From NCBI GenBank assembly GCA_965660355.1, contig CBFHZN010000004.1, positions 1 through 64,000 on the forward strand: a stretch of 64,000 nt of DNA. The letters run 5' to 3'. The position numbers and the translations under genes were made by a program. The stretch comes from CAJXVY01 sp965660355. GTDB lineage: Bacteria > Actinomycetota > Actinomycetes > Actinomycetales > Microbacteriaceae. The notes below the pieces were generated by a model. That model was given only the letters and a program-made list of their open reading frames with translations, did no database searches and was not told the DNA's origin. Each line of letters begins with the position of its first letter. Position 1 is the stretch's first letter. Below, piece by piece: positions 16,207-24,399 of this stretch.

Positions 16207-17028
16207 TTATCGTTTTATCCACCTAAAGGTAGCCAGAGCGATCACCACTCCAGCCACAAACCATATGCCCAAAGCGATTGCGGTTTGATCTAAAAACCAT
16301 TCGCCCCCGACCTCGTTTGCTTTGAATTCATCCGGTAAAAATGCAGCTCGCATTCCCTGAGCAATCCATTTCAGCGGGAAAAAACTTGCAAACCCTTGAA
16401 GCCATTCGGGAAGGTCGTTGAAATCTAAATAAACACCACTCATGAACTGCAAAATCAGGACCGGTGGCAGGATAACGCTGGTTGCGCTTTTAGCACTTCT
16501 TGGCAAGGCGCTGATTCCTATACCAATGACGGCTGAGGAGATAAGCCCAAAGATGAACACCCAGCCGAAGGTTAGCCAGTTGTCGATATTGTCAGGAAGC
16601 ACAGCGCCGAAAACCAAGGCCGCTAGAGCCAACACGAGCGCCGCTTGAATGGTTCCAGTGATAATTACTTGACCGAACTTTCCGATGAAATATGAAACTG
16701 GGGAAATCGGTGAACCTGCAAGGCGCTTCAGGGTCCCATCATTTCGCTCAATTGCAATGTCGACGCCTAAGTTTTGAGCACCCGAGATAAATACACCCAG
16801 AGCAAGCATCGCCGGTAGGTAGAAATCTGCGGAATAGACAGTTCTCACACCCGGTATCTCGATTTCCAGAGATCCAAAAGCAAGAGTGAAAATGCTGAGC
16901 ATGAGAAGCGGAAAAGCAAAATTGAAAATCATTGAATCAGGAGTTTTGAAGTAGTTTTTTACCTCATACCCGATGCGTGAAATCCCGACCTTTAAGACCG
17001 AGGGAAGCTTAGTTGACTGGTTGGCCAT
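16207..17028 (-). CDS. ABC-2 type transporter permease
   Basis: 273-residue membrane subunit with six spans, of the ABC-2 (drug/lipid/polysaccharide exporter) family. The NDGTLKRLAGSPISP loop after the second span is diagnostic for this group. The ATG is preceded by GGAGGAG and lies inside the end of the ATPase gene (20-base overlap), so the pair is translated together. The substrate is unknown. Confidence 0.9.
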   Translation of the reverse strand: MANQSTKLPSVLKVGISRIGYEVKNYFKTPDSMIFNFAFPLLMLSIFTLAFGSLEIEIPGVRTVYSADFYLPAMLALGVFISGAQNLGVDIAIERNDGTLKRLAGSPISPVSYFIGKFGQVIITGTIQAALVLALAALVFGAVLPDNIDNWLTFGWVFIFGLISSAVIGIGISALPRSAKSATSVILPPVLILQFMSGVYLDFNDLPEWLQGFASFFPLKWIAQGMRAAFLPDEFKANEVGGEWFLDQTAIALGIWFVAGVVIALATFRWIKR

Positions 17029-17863
17029 GATGCTCCTCCAAAAATTCTAGATAGATGGCCTCAAGTGAGGGCTGCCTGATTTCTAAATCCTCCAATTCAC
17101 CGTGCTTGGCAAATAATTGACTTACAGCTTGGCTAGGAGATTCGGTGATGAGGGTTTGAATGACCCCGTCTTGGCGCCAACTAATCTTGGTCTGTCTTTT
17201 ATCGCTCCCGCCAATTTTGTCTATTTGGTCAACGGCGACTAGTTTTCCACCGATGATTATCCCTGCGCGTTGAGCCAATTCTTCTGCCTCGTCGAGGTAG
17301 TGGGTGGTGAGCATGATGGTTGTGCCCTCCGCTTGCAATCTTTTGATGACTCCCCAAAACTGGCGCCTCACCTCTGGGTCAAAACCAGTTGTTGGCTCAT
17401 CTAAAAAAAGCACCTGCGGGTTACCAATGATTCCAAGTGCCACATCGACTCTGTGTTGCTGACCCCCGGAGAGTTTCCTGATTGGTTGCTCGGCTTTTTG
17501 GGAAAGGTCTACGGCTTCAATTACCTCATCCACAGCCCTGGGGTTTGGATACAGGGATGCAAAATGGGAGATGATTTCACGAACTGTTAGCTTTCCCAGA
17601 TCACCACCCTGCTGCAAAACGATTCCTAAGCTTGACCTGTCCGCCCTGCTGAATTTGTCAGGGTCTTTCCCAAGCACCGACACATTTCCTGAGGTGCGTT
17701 TACGAAACCCCTCCAGAATTTCTACGCAGGTTGATTTGCCAGCCCCATTCGGCCCGAGAAGAACGAAAGTCTCACCCGCCATGATTTCAAAACTGACATC
17801 GTCAAGGGCTCGCAAGTGCCCATACTGCATGCGCAGAGAATCAACTGAGATGGCTGGGTTCAC
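17009..17863 (-). CDS. ABC transporter ATP-binding protein
   Basis: 284 residues with a full ABC ATPase domain. Walker A is GPNGAGKST (38-46 region), the signature is LSGGQQHR, Walker B is VLFLDEPTTGFD, and the H-loop is TTHYLDEAEEL. The tail of about 60 residues is typical of DrrA-type exporters. The GTG start has no ribosome binding site. A TAACAT sequence eight bases upstream (17872-17877) could be a -10 box, so the pair may have its own leaderless promoter within the 3' end of putA. It pairs with the permease at 16207-17028. Confidence 0.9.
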   Translation of the reverse strand: MNPAISVDSLRMQYGHLRALDDVSFEIMAGETFVLLGPNGAGKSTCVEILEGFRKRTSGNVSVLGKDPDKFSRADRSSLGIVLQQGGDLGKLTVREIISHFASLYPNPRAVDEVIEAVDLSQKAEQPIRKLSGGQQHRVDVALGIIGNPQVLFLDEPTTGFDPEVRRQFWGVIKRLQAEGTTIMLTTHYLDEAEELAQRAGIIIGGKLVAVDQIDKIGGSDKRQTKISWRQDGVIQTLITESPSQAVSQLFAKHGELEDLEIRQPSLEAIYLEFLEEHHGQPVN

Positions 17864-17882
17864 AACTACAAATGTTAGTTGA

Positions 17883-20800
17883 TTAGCTCATCGCTTTTGA
17901 AAAAACTTCATCCAGCATTGGTAATGGATTACCAAAGCGGTGAGCTGTGATTGAAACAGCTTGTTCTTTGAAAAATGGAAGCATTTCTCTTCTGCCACTT
18001 TCTGTCATTTCTCCCGTAAAGATTGCAACATCGGGGCTTGAAAGCACTTTGGATTTATTCAAATCTGGTTTTCCCCCAACCCATCTGATGGTTAGTCCAA
18101 GAGGTTTTTGAGAAATCATTTGCTCCAGGTTTTCAACGCTTGAGATCTCGAGGTTGCTCATTGCCGATGCTTTGTCTGCCCATTTTTCACTGGCCAACAC
18201 TTTCACTGACCCCAGCGTGTTAGCAAGCACCAAGGCCTTGTCAACATCGGCTTCAGTTGCGCTCTGGTCTAACCAAATCAGAGCATCTTCATCCCTCAGA
18301 TGTCTAAAGATGTTTTTCTCAGCGCTCAGACCCGTTCGATCTTTGGGGTTTAGGAAAAACTCCTGGAGCTGATATTCATAAGCTCCGGCAACCCTCTCGA
18401 GATCGACCGTCGGAAGCTTCTTGATTAGCTCTCGAGTTGAGCTGTTGATCTTTGCGGTGTTGTTGGCTGGCTTGGATTCAAAGCTTCCAAAGCCCAGAAG
18501 ATAGCTTGGCCCACCCGCTTTCGCACCTGGCCCAATTGCACTTCTTTTCCACCCACCAAATGGCTGTCTTTGGACGATGGCCCCTGTGATTCCTCGATTT
18601 ATATACAAATTGCCAGCCTGAACGTTGCTAAGCCAGTAATTGATTTCTTTCGGGTCAAGCGAGTGGATTCCTGCAGTTAGTCCATAATCAACTGCATTTT
18701 GAATCTTCAGAGCCTCCTCTAAGTTTTTGGCATGCATGATTGCTAAAACTGGACCGAAATACTCTTTGAGGTGACTTGGTGCACCGGGCTCAACGTTTCC
18801 TCTAACACCTGGACTCCATAAGGTGCGCTCGTTATTGAGAGCTTCTGGCTTGACTATCCAGTGTTCGTTATTATCCAAGGTCTCTAGACCGTGAGCTAGT
18901 TTCTCCGCGGGAGCTTCAATGATTGGTCCCATGTTTGCATTTGGATTGGTTGGTAAATCAACCACTAAACCTTCCACGGCATCCAAAAGCTGACGATTGA
19001 ATCTTTCAGAATCAGCAACTGTTCCAACCAAGATTGCGATTGATGCCGCTGAGCATTTCTGGCCTGCGTGACCGAAGGCGCTGTAGGCGAGGTCTTTAGC
19101 CGCAAGGTCCAAATCAGCACTCGGGGTGACAACAAGCGCATTTTTACCGCTGGTCTCTGCAAGCAAGGGTAAATCTGGCCTGAATGACCTGAACAATTCA
19201 GCGGTTTCGTAGCCCCCTGTGAGGATCACACGAGAAATCTCTTCATGGGTAATCAATTGCTTTCCCAGATCTTTTTCAGAGATTTGAATAGGAAGCATTA
19301 CATCTTTGGGAACGCCCGCTTTGTGGAAAATCCGAGCAATCAAAGCTCCGGTTCGTTTCACCTGCCCAGCTGGTTTGAAAATGACAGCGGAACCAGCTGC
19401 CAATGCGGCTAACGACGACCCAGCGGGAATGGCTGTTGGAAAATTCCACGGGGGAGTCACCAGCACCAGCTGTTCAGGTTTATGAGTTGCTCCATCTAGC
19501 TCAGCTAGTTGCTCGGAAAGCTCTGCATAGTAATTGGCAAAGTCAATCGCCTCACTAACCTCAGGATCACCCTGCTCGATTGTCTTGCCAGCCTCAGATG
19601 CCATAACCTCCAATAGTTCAGCTCTGTTTTTCTCAAGTTCAACAGCGACTTTCTTAAGAATCGCAACTCGTTTCGCTAAGCCCAGTTTTTGCCACTTTGA
19701 ATGACCCTTGACTGCTTTTGAAATTGCATTATTCAGATCTTTTTCGCTGACGAGCATGTCTTGTTCTGTTTCTTTGATCCCCAGTTGGCTTGTTTTGGCC
19801 CTTATCAGTATCTGATTGGCCCACTCCAGGTTTTCAGGAACCGATGGGTCGGTGTCTGCCACGTTTTCAAATTCTGCTTGTGGCTTGCTGGGGATTTTCC
19901 TTGGGGTTCTGTTGGATTTTGGATCTGGTTTTGAAAGATCTGCGACAGATGCTCGAAAACGCATTTCCTCTCTTTGGAAAACCTCTTTGTCTTTTTCTAA
20001 TTCAAATAAGCCACTCATGAAGTTATCGGTGCTGGCACCCTCTTCCAACCTTCTGATTAGGTAGGCAATGGCAACATCGAATTCGCTTGGGTGAACAACG
20101 GGTGTGTATAAAACCAAGCCTCCGATGGTTTCTTTGACCGCCTCAGCCTGAGCCTCTGCCATTCCCAGAAGCATCTCGACATCAATTCCATCTGTGCAAC
20201 CACGTTTCTCTGCAAGCAGATATCCAAAGGCGAGGTCAAAAAGGTTGTGCCCAGCTATGCCAACCCGCAGATTCTTTGTTCTCTCTGGGGTGAGTGCGTA
20301 ATCCAAAACTCGTTTGAAATTGGCATCGGCTGCCTGTTTTGATTCAACTGTTGCCAACGGCCAATCGTGCATCTCTGCATCTACTATTTCCATTGGAAGA
20401 TTGGCACCCTTTACCAATCGAATCTTTATTGCGGAGCCACCTTTGGATACTCGCTCTGCAGACCAGGCTTGCAAATTCTTCATTTCGTCTATCGCATCTG
20501 GGAGATAAGCCTGCAAAACAATTCCAGCTTTGAGGTTCATGAACTCTTGTTCAGAGAGAATCTTTTTGAAAACCTCGATGGTTAGCCTTAGATCTTTATA
20601 TTCCTCCATGTCTAGGTTTATAAATTTCTGAGGATTGGAAGATGCCGCCAAGCGATAAAGAGGCCTCAGTATCTCCACGATTTTCTCAACAGATTCCTCA
20701 AAAGCCCAGGCAGGGTGAGGGGCGATGATTGATGAAACTTTGAGTGAGACGTAGCTAACATCTTTTCTTTCCAGAAGTGTTTTCAACTTCTGGTAGCGGG

Positions 20801-21293
20801 ACTTTGCTTCTGATTCACCCAAAACAGCTTCACCCAGCAGGTTGATATTCAAAGTCACATCTTCTGCAGATATTGTTTTCAAAGATTTGGTCAGTTTGGA
20901 ATCAGTTGCATCAATGACTAGGTGCTGAACAAAACCGCGTAAAACTTTTTTGGCAATTGGAATCACTGGCCAGGGAAGTATTGGTGCGACAAGGCCACCA
21001 AGTTTGACCAGACCCCTGAGCGGAAGAGGAAGAAACTTCGGGACTCTTTTTGAAACTCTTGCAAGTGCATTGGCTGCCACTTTGTTGTCTTCAGGCCTAA
21101 CAACACCGTCGATGAAACCGACTGCGAAATATAGTCCATCTGGATCCGCAAGCAGTCCAGCAAGACGTTCTGCAGCTGGGGAGGATTTAGCTTGAGAGGC
21201 TTTTTGGGACCAAGACTTCGCAAGCTCAACTGATTGCTCGGTGATTTGGTTGATTTCAGATGTGCTTTTGCCCACTTGTTCGCTGAGAGTCAT
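17883..21293 (-). CDS. putA: Bifunctional proline dehydrogenase/L-glutamate gamma-semialdehyde dehydrogenase
   Basis: 1136-residue two-enzyme protein that oxidises proline to glutamate. The N-terminal half (about 60-430) is the FAD-dependent proline dehydrogenase barrel, with KGANLPME and the AGHNLFDLAF and MLLGMAEAQAEAV segments. The middle (about 510-990) is the NAD-dependent aldehyde dehydrogenase, with VTPPWNFP, the LAETSGKN Glu loop and the catalytic Cys in HAGQKCSAAS. About 140 C-terminal residues form an additional domain. The ATG at 21293 was preferred over the TTG at 21299 because a TTGCAA-N16-TAGACT promoter ends seven bases before it. Proline made by proB/proA elsewhere in the window is thus also degraded. 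Confidence 0.95.
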   Translation of the reverse strand: MTLSEQVGKSTSEINQITEQSVELAKSWSQKASQAKSSPAAERLAGLLADPDGLYFAVGFIDGVVRPEDNKVAANALARVSKRVPKFLPLPLRGLVKLGGLVAPILPWPVIPIAKKVLRGFVQHLVIDATDSKLTKSLKTISAEDVTLNINLLGEAVLGESEAKSRYQKLKTLLERKDVSYVSLKVSSIIAPHPAWAFEESVEKIVEILRPLYRLAASSNPQKFINLDMEEYKDLRLTIEVFKKILSEQEFMNLKAGIVLQAYLPDAIDEMKNLQAWSAERVSKGGSAIKIRLVKGANLPMEIVDAEMHDWPLATVESKQAADANFKRVLDYALTPERTKNLRVGIAGHNLFDLAFGYLLAEKRGCTDGIDVEMLLGMAEAQAEAVKETIGGLVLYTPVVHPSEFDVAIAYLIRRLEEGASTDNFMSGLFELEKDKEVFQREEMRFRASVADLSKPDPKSNRTPRKIPSKPQAEFENVADTDPSVPENLEWANQILIRAKTSQLGIKETEQDMLVSEKDLNNAISKAVKGHSKWQKLGLAKRVAILKKVAVELEKNRAELLEVMASEAGKTIEQGDPEVSEAIDFANYYAELSEQLAELDGATHKPEQLVLVTPPWNFPTAIPAGSSLAALAAGSAVIFKPAGQVKRTGALIARIFHKAGVPKDVMLPIQISEKDLGKQLITHEEISRVILTGGYETAELFRSFRPDLPLLAETSGKNALVVTPSADLDLAAKDLAYSAFGHAGQKCSAASIAILVGTVADSERFNRQLLDAVEGLVVDLPTNPNANMGPIIEAPAEKLAHGLETLDNNEHWIVKPEALNNERTLWSPGVRGNVEPGAPSHLKEYFGPVLAIMHAKNLEEALKIQNAVDYGLTAGIHSLDPKEINYWLSNVQAGNLYINRGITGAIVQRQPFGGWKRSAIGPGAKAGGPSYLLGFGSFESKPANNTAKINSSTRELIKKLPTVDLERVAGAYEYQLQEFFLNPKDRTGLSAEKNIFRHLRDEDALIWLDQSATEADVDKALVLANTLGSVKVLASEKWADKASAMSNLEISSVENLEQMISQKPLGLTIRWVGGKPDLNKSKVLSSPDVAIFTGEMTESGRREMLPFFKEQAVSITAHRFGNPLPMLDEVFSKAMS

Positions 21294-21300
21294 GGGCAAA

Positions 21301-21328
21301 AGTCTAGGCTTAGCCAGCCTTTTTGCAA
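21301..21328 (-). promoter_or_regulatory. Promoter of putA, leaderless
   Basis: On the minus strand, TTGCAA (21323-21328), a 16-base spacer, and TAGACT (21301-21306). The -10 box ends seven bases before the ATG, placing the transcript start at or beside the start codon. No ribosome binding site is present, as expected for leaderless mRNA. Confidence 0.6.
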
Positions 21329-21335
21329 ATATTGG

Positions 21336-21569
21336 CTAACAGCAATTTTTGCTGGTCAGGCTAAGGGTGTTGAGAGCTTTGTCATCAATCACCTCAACTG
21401 GGACAGCATCGGGGTAGTAACCCTCCGGATAAGTTGGGCACACCGCTGTATAGGTTCCGTCTTCACGGGCCAAGATTTGGCCTTTGAAGTTTTTCTCAAC
21501 CATGAAATCCCTGGCTTCACGGTGTGAGTGAAATGGCTTGGCGCACTTGGTGTAGTTGAATTCGCTCAT
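21336..21569 (-). CDS. Small hypothetical protein, 77 residues
   Basis: Not recognised. The protein is soluble, with four cysteines (C9, C44, C76, C77), the last two at the very end, and a middle part rich in aromatic residues and proline (TYPEGYYPDAVPVEV). An N-terminal YTKCAKPFHSHREARDFMVEKNFKG segment is likely helical. It has its own promoter with the -10 box six bases from ATG and an inverted repeat in the promoter spacer. This suggests it is expressed leaderlessly under a dedicated regulator. It is followed after 42 bases by putA in the same direction. Confidence 0.6.
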   Translation of the reverse strand: MSEFNYTKCAKPFHSHREARDFMVEKNFKGQILAREDGTYTAVCPTYPEGYYPDAVPVEVIDDKALNTLSLTSKNCC

Positions 21570-21575
21570 GGAAAC

Positions 21576-21605
21576 ACTATATAGATGTTTATCTATCTAA
21601 TGCAA
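21576..21605 (-). promoter_or_regulatory. Promoter of the 77-residue protein, leaderless
   Basis: On the minus strand, TTGCAT (21600-21605), an 18-base spacer, and TATAGT (21576-21581), which ends six bases before the ATG. Both boxes are close to consensus. Confidence 0.6.
21581..21596. promoter_or_regulatory. Inverted repeat in the promoter spacer (candidate operator)
   Basis: ATAGAT-GTTT-ATCTAT: six-base arms with a four-base centre, lying between the -35 and -10 boxes of the 77-residue gene. A symmetric site here would block RNA polymerase, or allow a MerR-type activator to twist an 18-base spacer. No regulator gene is next to it. Confidence 0.45.
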
Positions 21606-21699
21606 GGACACGCTTTCAAATCCTTAGGTTTTTCTTTGCTTCATTGGGTCGAGTTTGTTACTGCTAAATACTTTTTTCACTTACTAGGTAGCAAAAACT

Positions 21700-21736
21700 A
21701 AAAATAGCTCCCAGGCGAACCTAGGAGCTATTTTTT
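21700..21736 (-). terminator. Strong Rho-independent terminator
   Basis: A 16-pair stem with one mismatch and a four-base loop (716-719 of the 21 kb block). It is flanked by A-runs on one side and T-runs on the other, so it works in either direction. On the minus strand it ends the thioredoxin/small membrane protein transcript. The TAG stop of the membrane protein (21728-21730) lies inside the rising arm of the stem. Confidence 0.85.
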
Positions 21737-21955
21737 CCTTCTGGCTGAAATTGAAGTGACAATGATTCCAAAGAACAAAGCACCTAGCAAAACCCAGAAT
21801 GCAATTGCTTGCTGGTTGGCAATCTCTTCACACGATGTCCAACCTTCCTGCTGAACATCGGGGGAGCAGGTTTCGGGGTCAAAAAACCCAACCCACCAGG
21901 CCAATACGCCAACGCCGGCCACGGTGGCCAGCATGGCTAGTGAATTATTCTTCAC
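21728..21955 (-). CDS. Small two-span membrane protein downstream of thioredoxin
   Basis: 75-residue protein from a GTG at 21955: a first membrane span (LAMLATVAGVGVLAWWVGFF), an outside loop with two cysteines (ETCSPDVQQEGWTSCEEI), a second span and a basic RRKK end. The Cys pair next to a thioredoxin gene suggests a redox link, but that is an inference. An in-frame TTG at 22039 would give 103 residues with a basic N-terminus read from the thioredoxin gene in another frame; I judge it less likely. It overlaps thioredoxin by 11 bases. The stop lies in a terminator stem. Confidence 0.6.
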   Translation of the reverse strand: MKNNSLAMLATVAGVGVLAWWVGFFDPETCSPDVQQEGWTSCEEIANQQAIAFWVLLGALFFGIIVTSISARRKK

Positions 21956-22337
21956 CCTTGGTTTGCTTATCTGCCTCTGCTTGCTCTTTGGCGATTTCCG
22001 CTCTGACTTCTTCCATGTCAAGCTCTTGAACTTTGCCAATCAACTCCTCAAGAGCTGGACCGGGGAGCGCGCCTGGCTGGTTGAACAACAGAATTCCATC
22101 GCGGAAGATCATCAGTGTTGGAATCGATGAGATGCCAGCCATTTGTGACAACTCCTGTTGCGCTTCAGTGTCAACCTTGGCAAAGGTCATTTCCGGATTT
22201 TCTTCACTGGCTTTTTCGAAAATAGGTGCAAATGACTTACATGGGCCGCACCAATCCGCCCAAAAATCTACAAAGGTGATTCCCTCAGACAGTACTGTCT
22301 TCTCGAAGTCCTCCAGTGTTAGGTCGACTGTTGACAT
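21945..22337 (-). CDS. trxA: Thioredoxin
   Basis: 130-residue thioredoxin with the active site W-C30-G-P-C33-K and the cis-proline P73 in SSIPTL. It reduces protein disulfides in the cytoplasm. About 25 charged residues (MEEVRAEIAKEQ and onward) extend beyond the normal thioredoxin end. The start codon has GGAG at good spacing and lies within the end of the upstream transporter gene. It may supply electrons to the MsrA encoded divergently at 23332. Confidence 0.92.
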   Translation of the reverse strand: MSTVDLTLEDFEKTVLSEGITFVDFWADWCGPCKSFAPIFEKASEENPEMTFAKVDTEAQQELSQMAGISSIPTLMIFRDGILLFNQPGALPGPALEELIGKVQELDMEEVRAEIAKEQAEADKQTKGEE

Positions 22338-23280
22338 TGATTTCTCCGTTTCTTCGCTTTAAACGCCTAACTCGTGAGGTTTGCGCAATCATTATTCCTG
22401 TTAGCACCACGATACCTCCCAAGGTTTGAATGATGCCAATCGTTTCCCCAAGCCAAACAAATCCAAACAGAAATGCAAACAGCACTTCGCTTGTGGAGAT
22501 GACTCCCATAACTGTTGGGGAAATATGCCTGACAGCCAAATAGGTGAAAAGCATTGGCAAAAAAGCCCCCATGATTCCAAGCCAAACCATCAACCACCAC
22601 TGAGGAACATTTACCCCATCAAGGTTCCCCATGAGGTTCACCGTTTGCGCTAGTTCGCCAGGCTCCAATGAACCCCAGTCTGCAAATATGAAAAACAGCG
22701 CGGCTGCTGTGCCAATTGCGTAGACCATCACCGCCGTTGTGCTAACTCTTCGCTGAATACGCTCTGCACCAATGAAGTAATACGTCAGACATAAGGCAGC
22801 AATGAAGGCAAACAGCGCACCGGTTGGATTTAGCCCACCACCCCAGGCCTCGCTGACCATGAATAGGCCGACCATAACCATAAACGCACCTATCCAAAGC
22901 TGCGGCCTAGCTTTTTCTTTGAAAAACAAAAATGTTGCAATCGGAATCATGATCACGGCTGTGTATTCGATCAGTAGCGCAATGCCAACTGGGAGGTTGG
23001 AAACTCCAATTGAGTAACTCCATTGCAAACCCCCAACTCCGATTGCTCCCAAAATCATTAACCTTGGGAGATCAGCAAGGTTTATCACCAGTAACCGAGG
23101 GTTTCTGGCCAATGCCCAGCCCAGCGCCAGCATGGCTGCTGTGAGTGTGCGAACTGACACTAGCTGCTCCGGGGTAAGACCGGATGCTATTGCGACTTTG
23201 GAGGTGGCACCATTGATGCCAAATAAAAAGGCTGCCAACACTGCATAAAATGCCCCCAGCAGTGGATAGCGTTGGGTCAA
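22285..23280 (-). CDS. EamA/DMT-family transporter
   Basis: 331-residue membrane protein with ten predicted spans arranged as two EamA repeats (about 8-140 and 150-295). It belongs to the drug/metabolite transporter superfamily, whose members export amino acids or metabolites; the substrate is unknown. The last 29 residues are basic and are encoded across the start of trxA (53-base overlap). The TTG start has no ribosome binding site. It is transcribed divergently from msrA with only 51 bases between them. Confidence 0.87.
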   Translation of the reverse strand: MTQRYPLLGAFYAVLAAFLFGINGATSKVAIASGLTPEQLVSVRTLTAAMLALGWALARNPRLLVINLADLPRLMILGAIGVGGLQWSYSIGVSNLPVGIALLIEYTAVIMIPIATFLFFKEKARPQLWIGAFMVMVGLFMVSEAWGGGLNPTGALFAFIAALCLTYYFIGAERIQRRVSTTAVMVYAIGTAAALFFIFADWGSLEPGELAQTVNLMGNLDGVNVPQWWLMVWLGIMGAFLPMLFTYLAVRHISPTVMGVISTSEVLFAFLFGFVWLGETIGIIQTLGGIVVLTGIMIAQTSRVRRLKRRNGEINVNSRPNTGGLREDSTV

Positions 23281-23296
23281 TTCATGACCGTTGAAT

Positions 23297-23325
23297 TTAG
23301 TTTTCTCACCCGAGAAGTTTAGAGT
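23297..23325 (+). promoter_or_regulatory. Promoter of msrA, probably leaderless
   Basis: TTAGTT (23297-23302), a 17-base spacer and TAGAGT (23320-23325). The -10 box ends six bases before the ATG. AGGG is present but too close to ATG to act as a ribosome binding site. Confidence 0.45.
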
Positions 23326-23331
23326 AGGGAC

Positions 23332-23853
23332 ATGGAAAAATTTGTGCTCGGTGGTGGATGTTTTTGGTGTTTGGACGCTGTTTATCGAAACGTTATAGGA
23401 GTCAGTTCCTCAATAGCGGGTTATGCAGGTGGGAAGGTTGCAAATCCGACCTATGAGCAGGTGTGCCATATGGACACGGGCCACGCTGAGGTTTTGGAGG
23501 TGGGCTTTGATCCAGAGCTGGTTCCTGCTGAGAGTATCTTGGACATTTTCTTTACACTGCACGATCCAACCCAGCTCAATCGGCAGGGTGCAGATGTTGG
23601 GAGTCAGTACCGCTCAAGCATGATGTACGCAGACGAAGCTCAAAAAGAACTTTTTGAGGAAGCAGTTGAGCGCGCTAAGGGAATCTGGGGTGAGGAAGTT
23701 GTCACCGAGGTTGTGCCTTTGGAGACTTTCTACGAGGCCGAGTCTTATCATCAGGATTATTTCGCGAAAAACCCAGGTCAGGGTTACTGCCTAGCGGTTG
23801 TCTCTCCAAAAGTTGCCAAGGTCAGGGCTAATTTTTCGGCTTTGATGCGCTAA
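23332..23853 (+). CDS. msrA: Peptide-methionine (S)-S-oxide reductase
   Basis: 173-residue MsrA, which repairs the S form of oxidised methionine. The catalytic motif GGGCFWC is at residues 7-13 with catalytic C10. Further hallmarks are SSSIAGYAGG, HAEVLEVGFDP, FFTLHDPTQLNRQGADVGSQYRS and YHQDYFAKNPGQGYC, the last holding a recycling Cys. Thioredoxin encoded next door on the other strand is the usual reductant. Length is normal for the family. Confidence 0.96.
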   Translation: MEKFVLGGGCFWCLDAVYRNVIGVSSSIAGYAGGKVANPTYEQVCHMDTGHAEVLEVGFDPELVPAESILDIFFTLHDPTQLNRQGADVGSQYRSSMMYADEAQKELFEEAVERAKGIWGEEVVTEVVPLETFYEAESYHQDYFAKNPGQGYCLAVVSPKVAKVRANFSALMR

Positions 23854-23950
23854 CAAGTAGTGAAGTAGCAGAGTTATCAACAGATAGGCCGTAGCTATCA
23901 AGTTTGATCTTCAAAAGTCTCAGAATCGATTCATATCGAAAGGAGACAAA

Positions 23951-24349
23951 ATGCAGGAATTAATTTCACTACAGGGGTTGGTAGCCACTACCCCAAGAAC
24001 GGTTACCACCAAGGATGGTTTTCCACTAACTTCATTCAGGTTGGTCTGTGCGGCTAGAAGGTTCAATCGTGAATTAGCTCAGTGGGAGGACTCGAACACA
24101 AATTGGTATACGGTGATTGGCTTTCGAAGGATTGCCGAAAACATGTCAGCCAGTTTGGAAAAAGGCCAAAGAGTTGTTTTGCAGGGTCGTCTGCGAGTCA
24201 AAGATTGGGACAACGGAGAGAAGACCGGCACGAATGTTGAGGTAGAAGTGCTGGGAATTGGCCACGATCTCAGTTGGGGAACTAGCGTGTTTGAGCGCAC
24301 CGTTTACCAATCCGCTGACGCCGAGGAGCTCACTGCAGCAGCCAGCTAA
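23951..24349 (+). CDS. ssb: Single-stranded DNA-binding protein without acidic tail
   Basis: 132-residue OB-fold protein: ISLQGLVATTPRTV, the LTSFRLVCAARRFN strand, NWYTVIGFRRIAENM, and QRVVLQGRLRVKDWDNGEKTGTNVEVEV follow the SSB pattern. It ends in AEELTAAAS. The acidic DDDIPF-like tip, which normally recruits repair and replication proteins, is absent. It is therefore probably a second, specialised SSB (SsbB-like) with the replicative one elsewhere. A clear AAAGGAG site precedes the ATG. Confidence 0.85.
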   Translation: MQELISLQGLVATTPRTVTTKDGFPLTSFRLVCAARRFNRELAQWEDSNTNWYTVIGFRRIAENMSASLEKGQRVVLQGRLRVKDWDNGEKTGTNVEVEVLGIGHDLSWGTSVFERTVYQSADAEELTAAAS

Positions 24350-24359
24350 TTGCGTCAGC

Positions 24360-24365
24360 TACAAT
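24360..24365 (+). promoter_or_regulatory. Possible -10 box (TACAAT) for ettA
   Basis: TACAAT is near consensus and would start a transcript with about 28 leader bases that includes the GGAAAG ribosome binding site. No clear -35 box is seen; read-through from ssb is also possible. Confidence 0.35.
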
Positions 24366-24399
24366 TTGGGGGCATCGCACTCAAATTGGAAAGTTGCAA

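Noticed and set aside
21956..22039. Longer 103-residue form of the small membrane protein starting at TTG 22039
   Set aside because: The extra residues come from reading trxA codons in another frame, and a GTG start near the trxA stop gives a compact two-span protein; not fully excluded.
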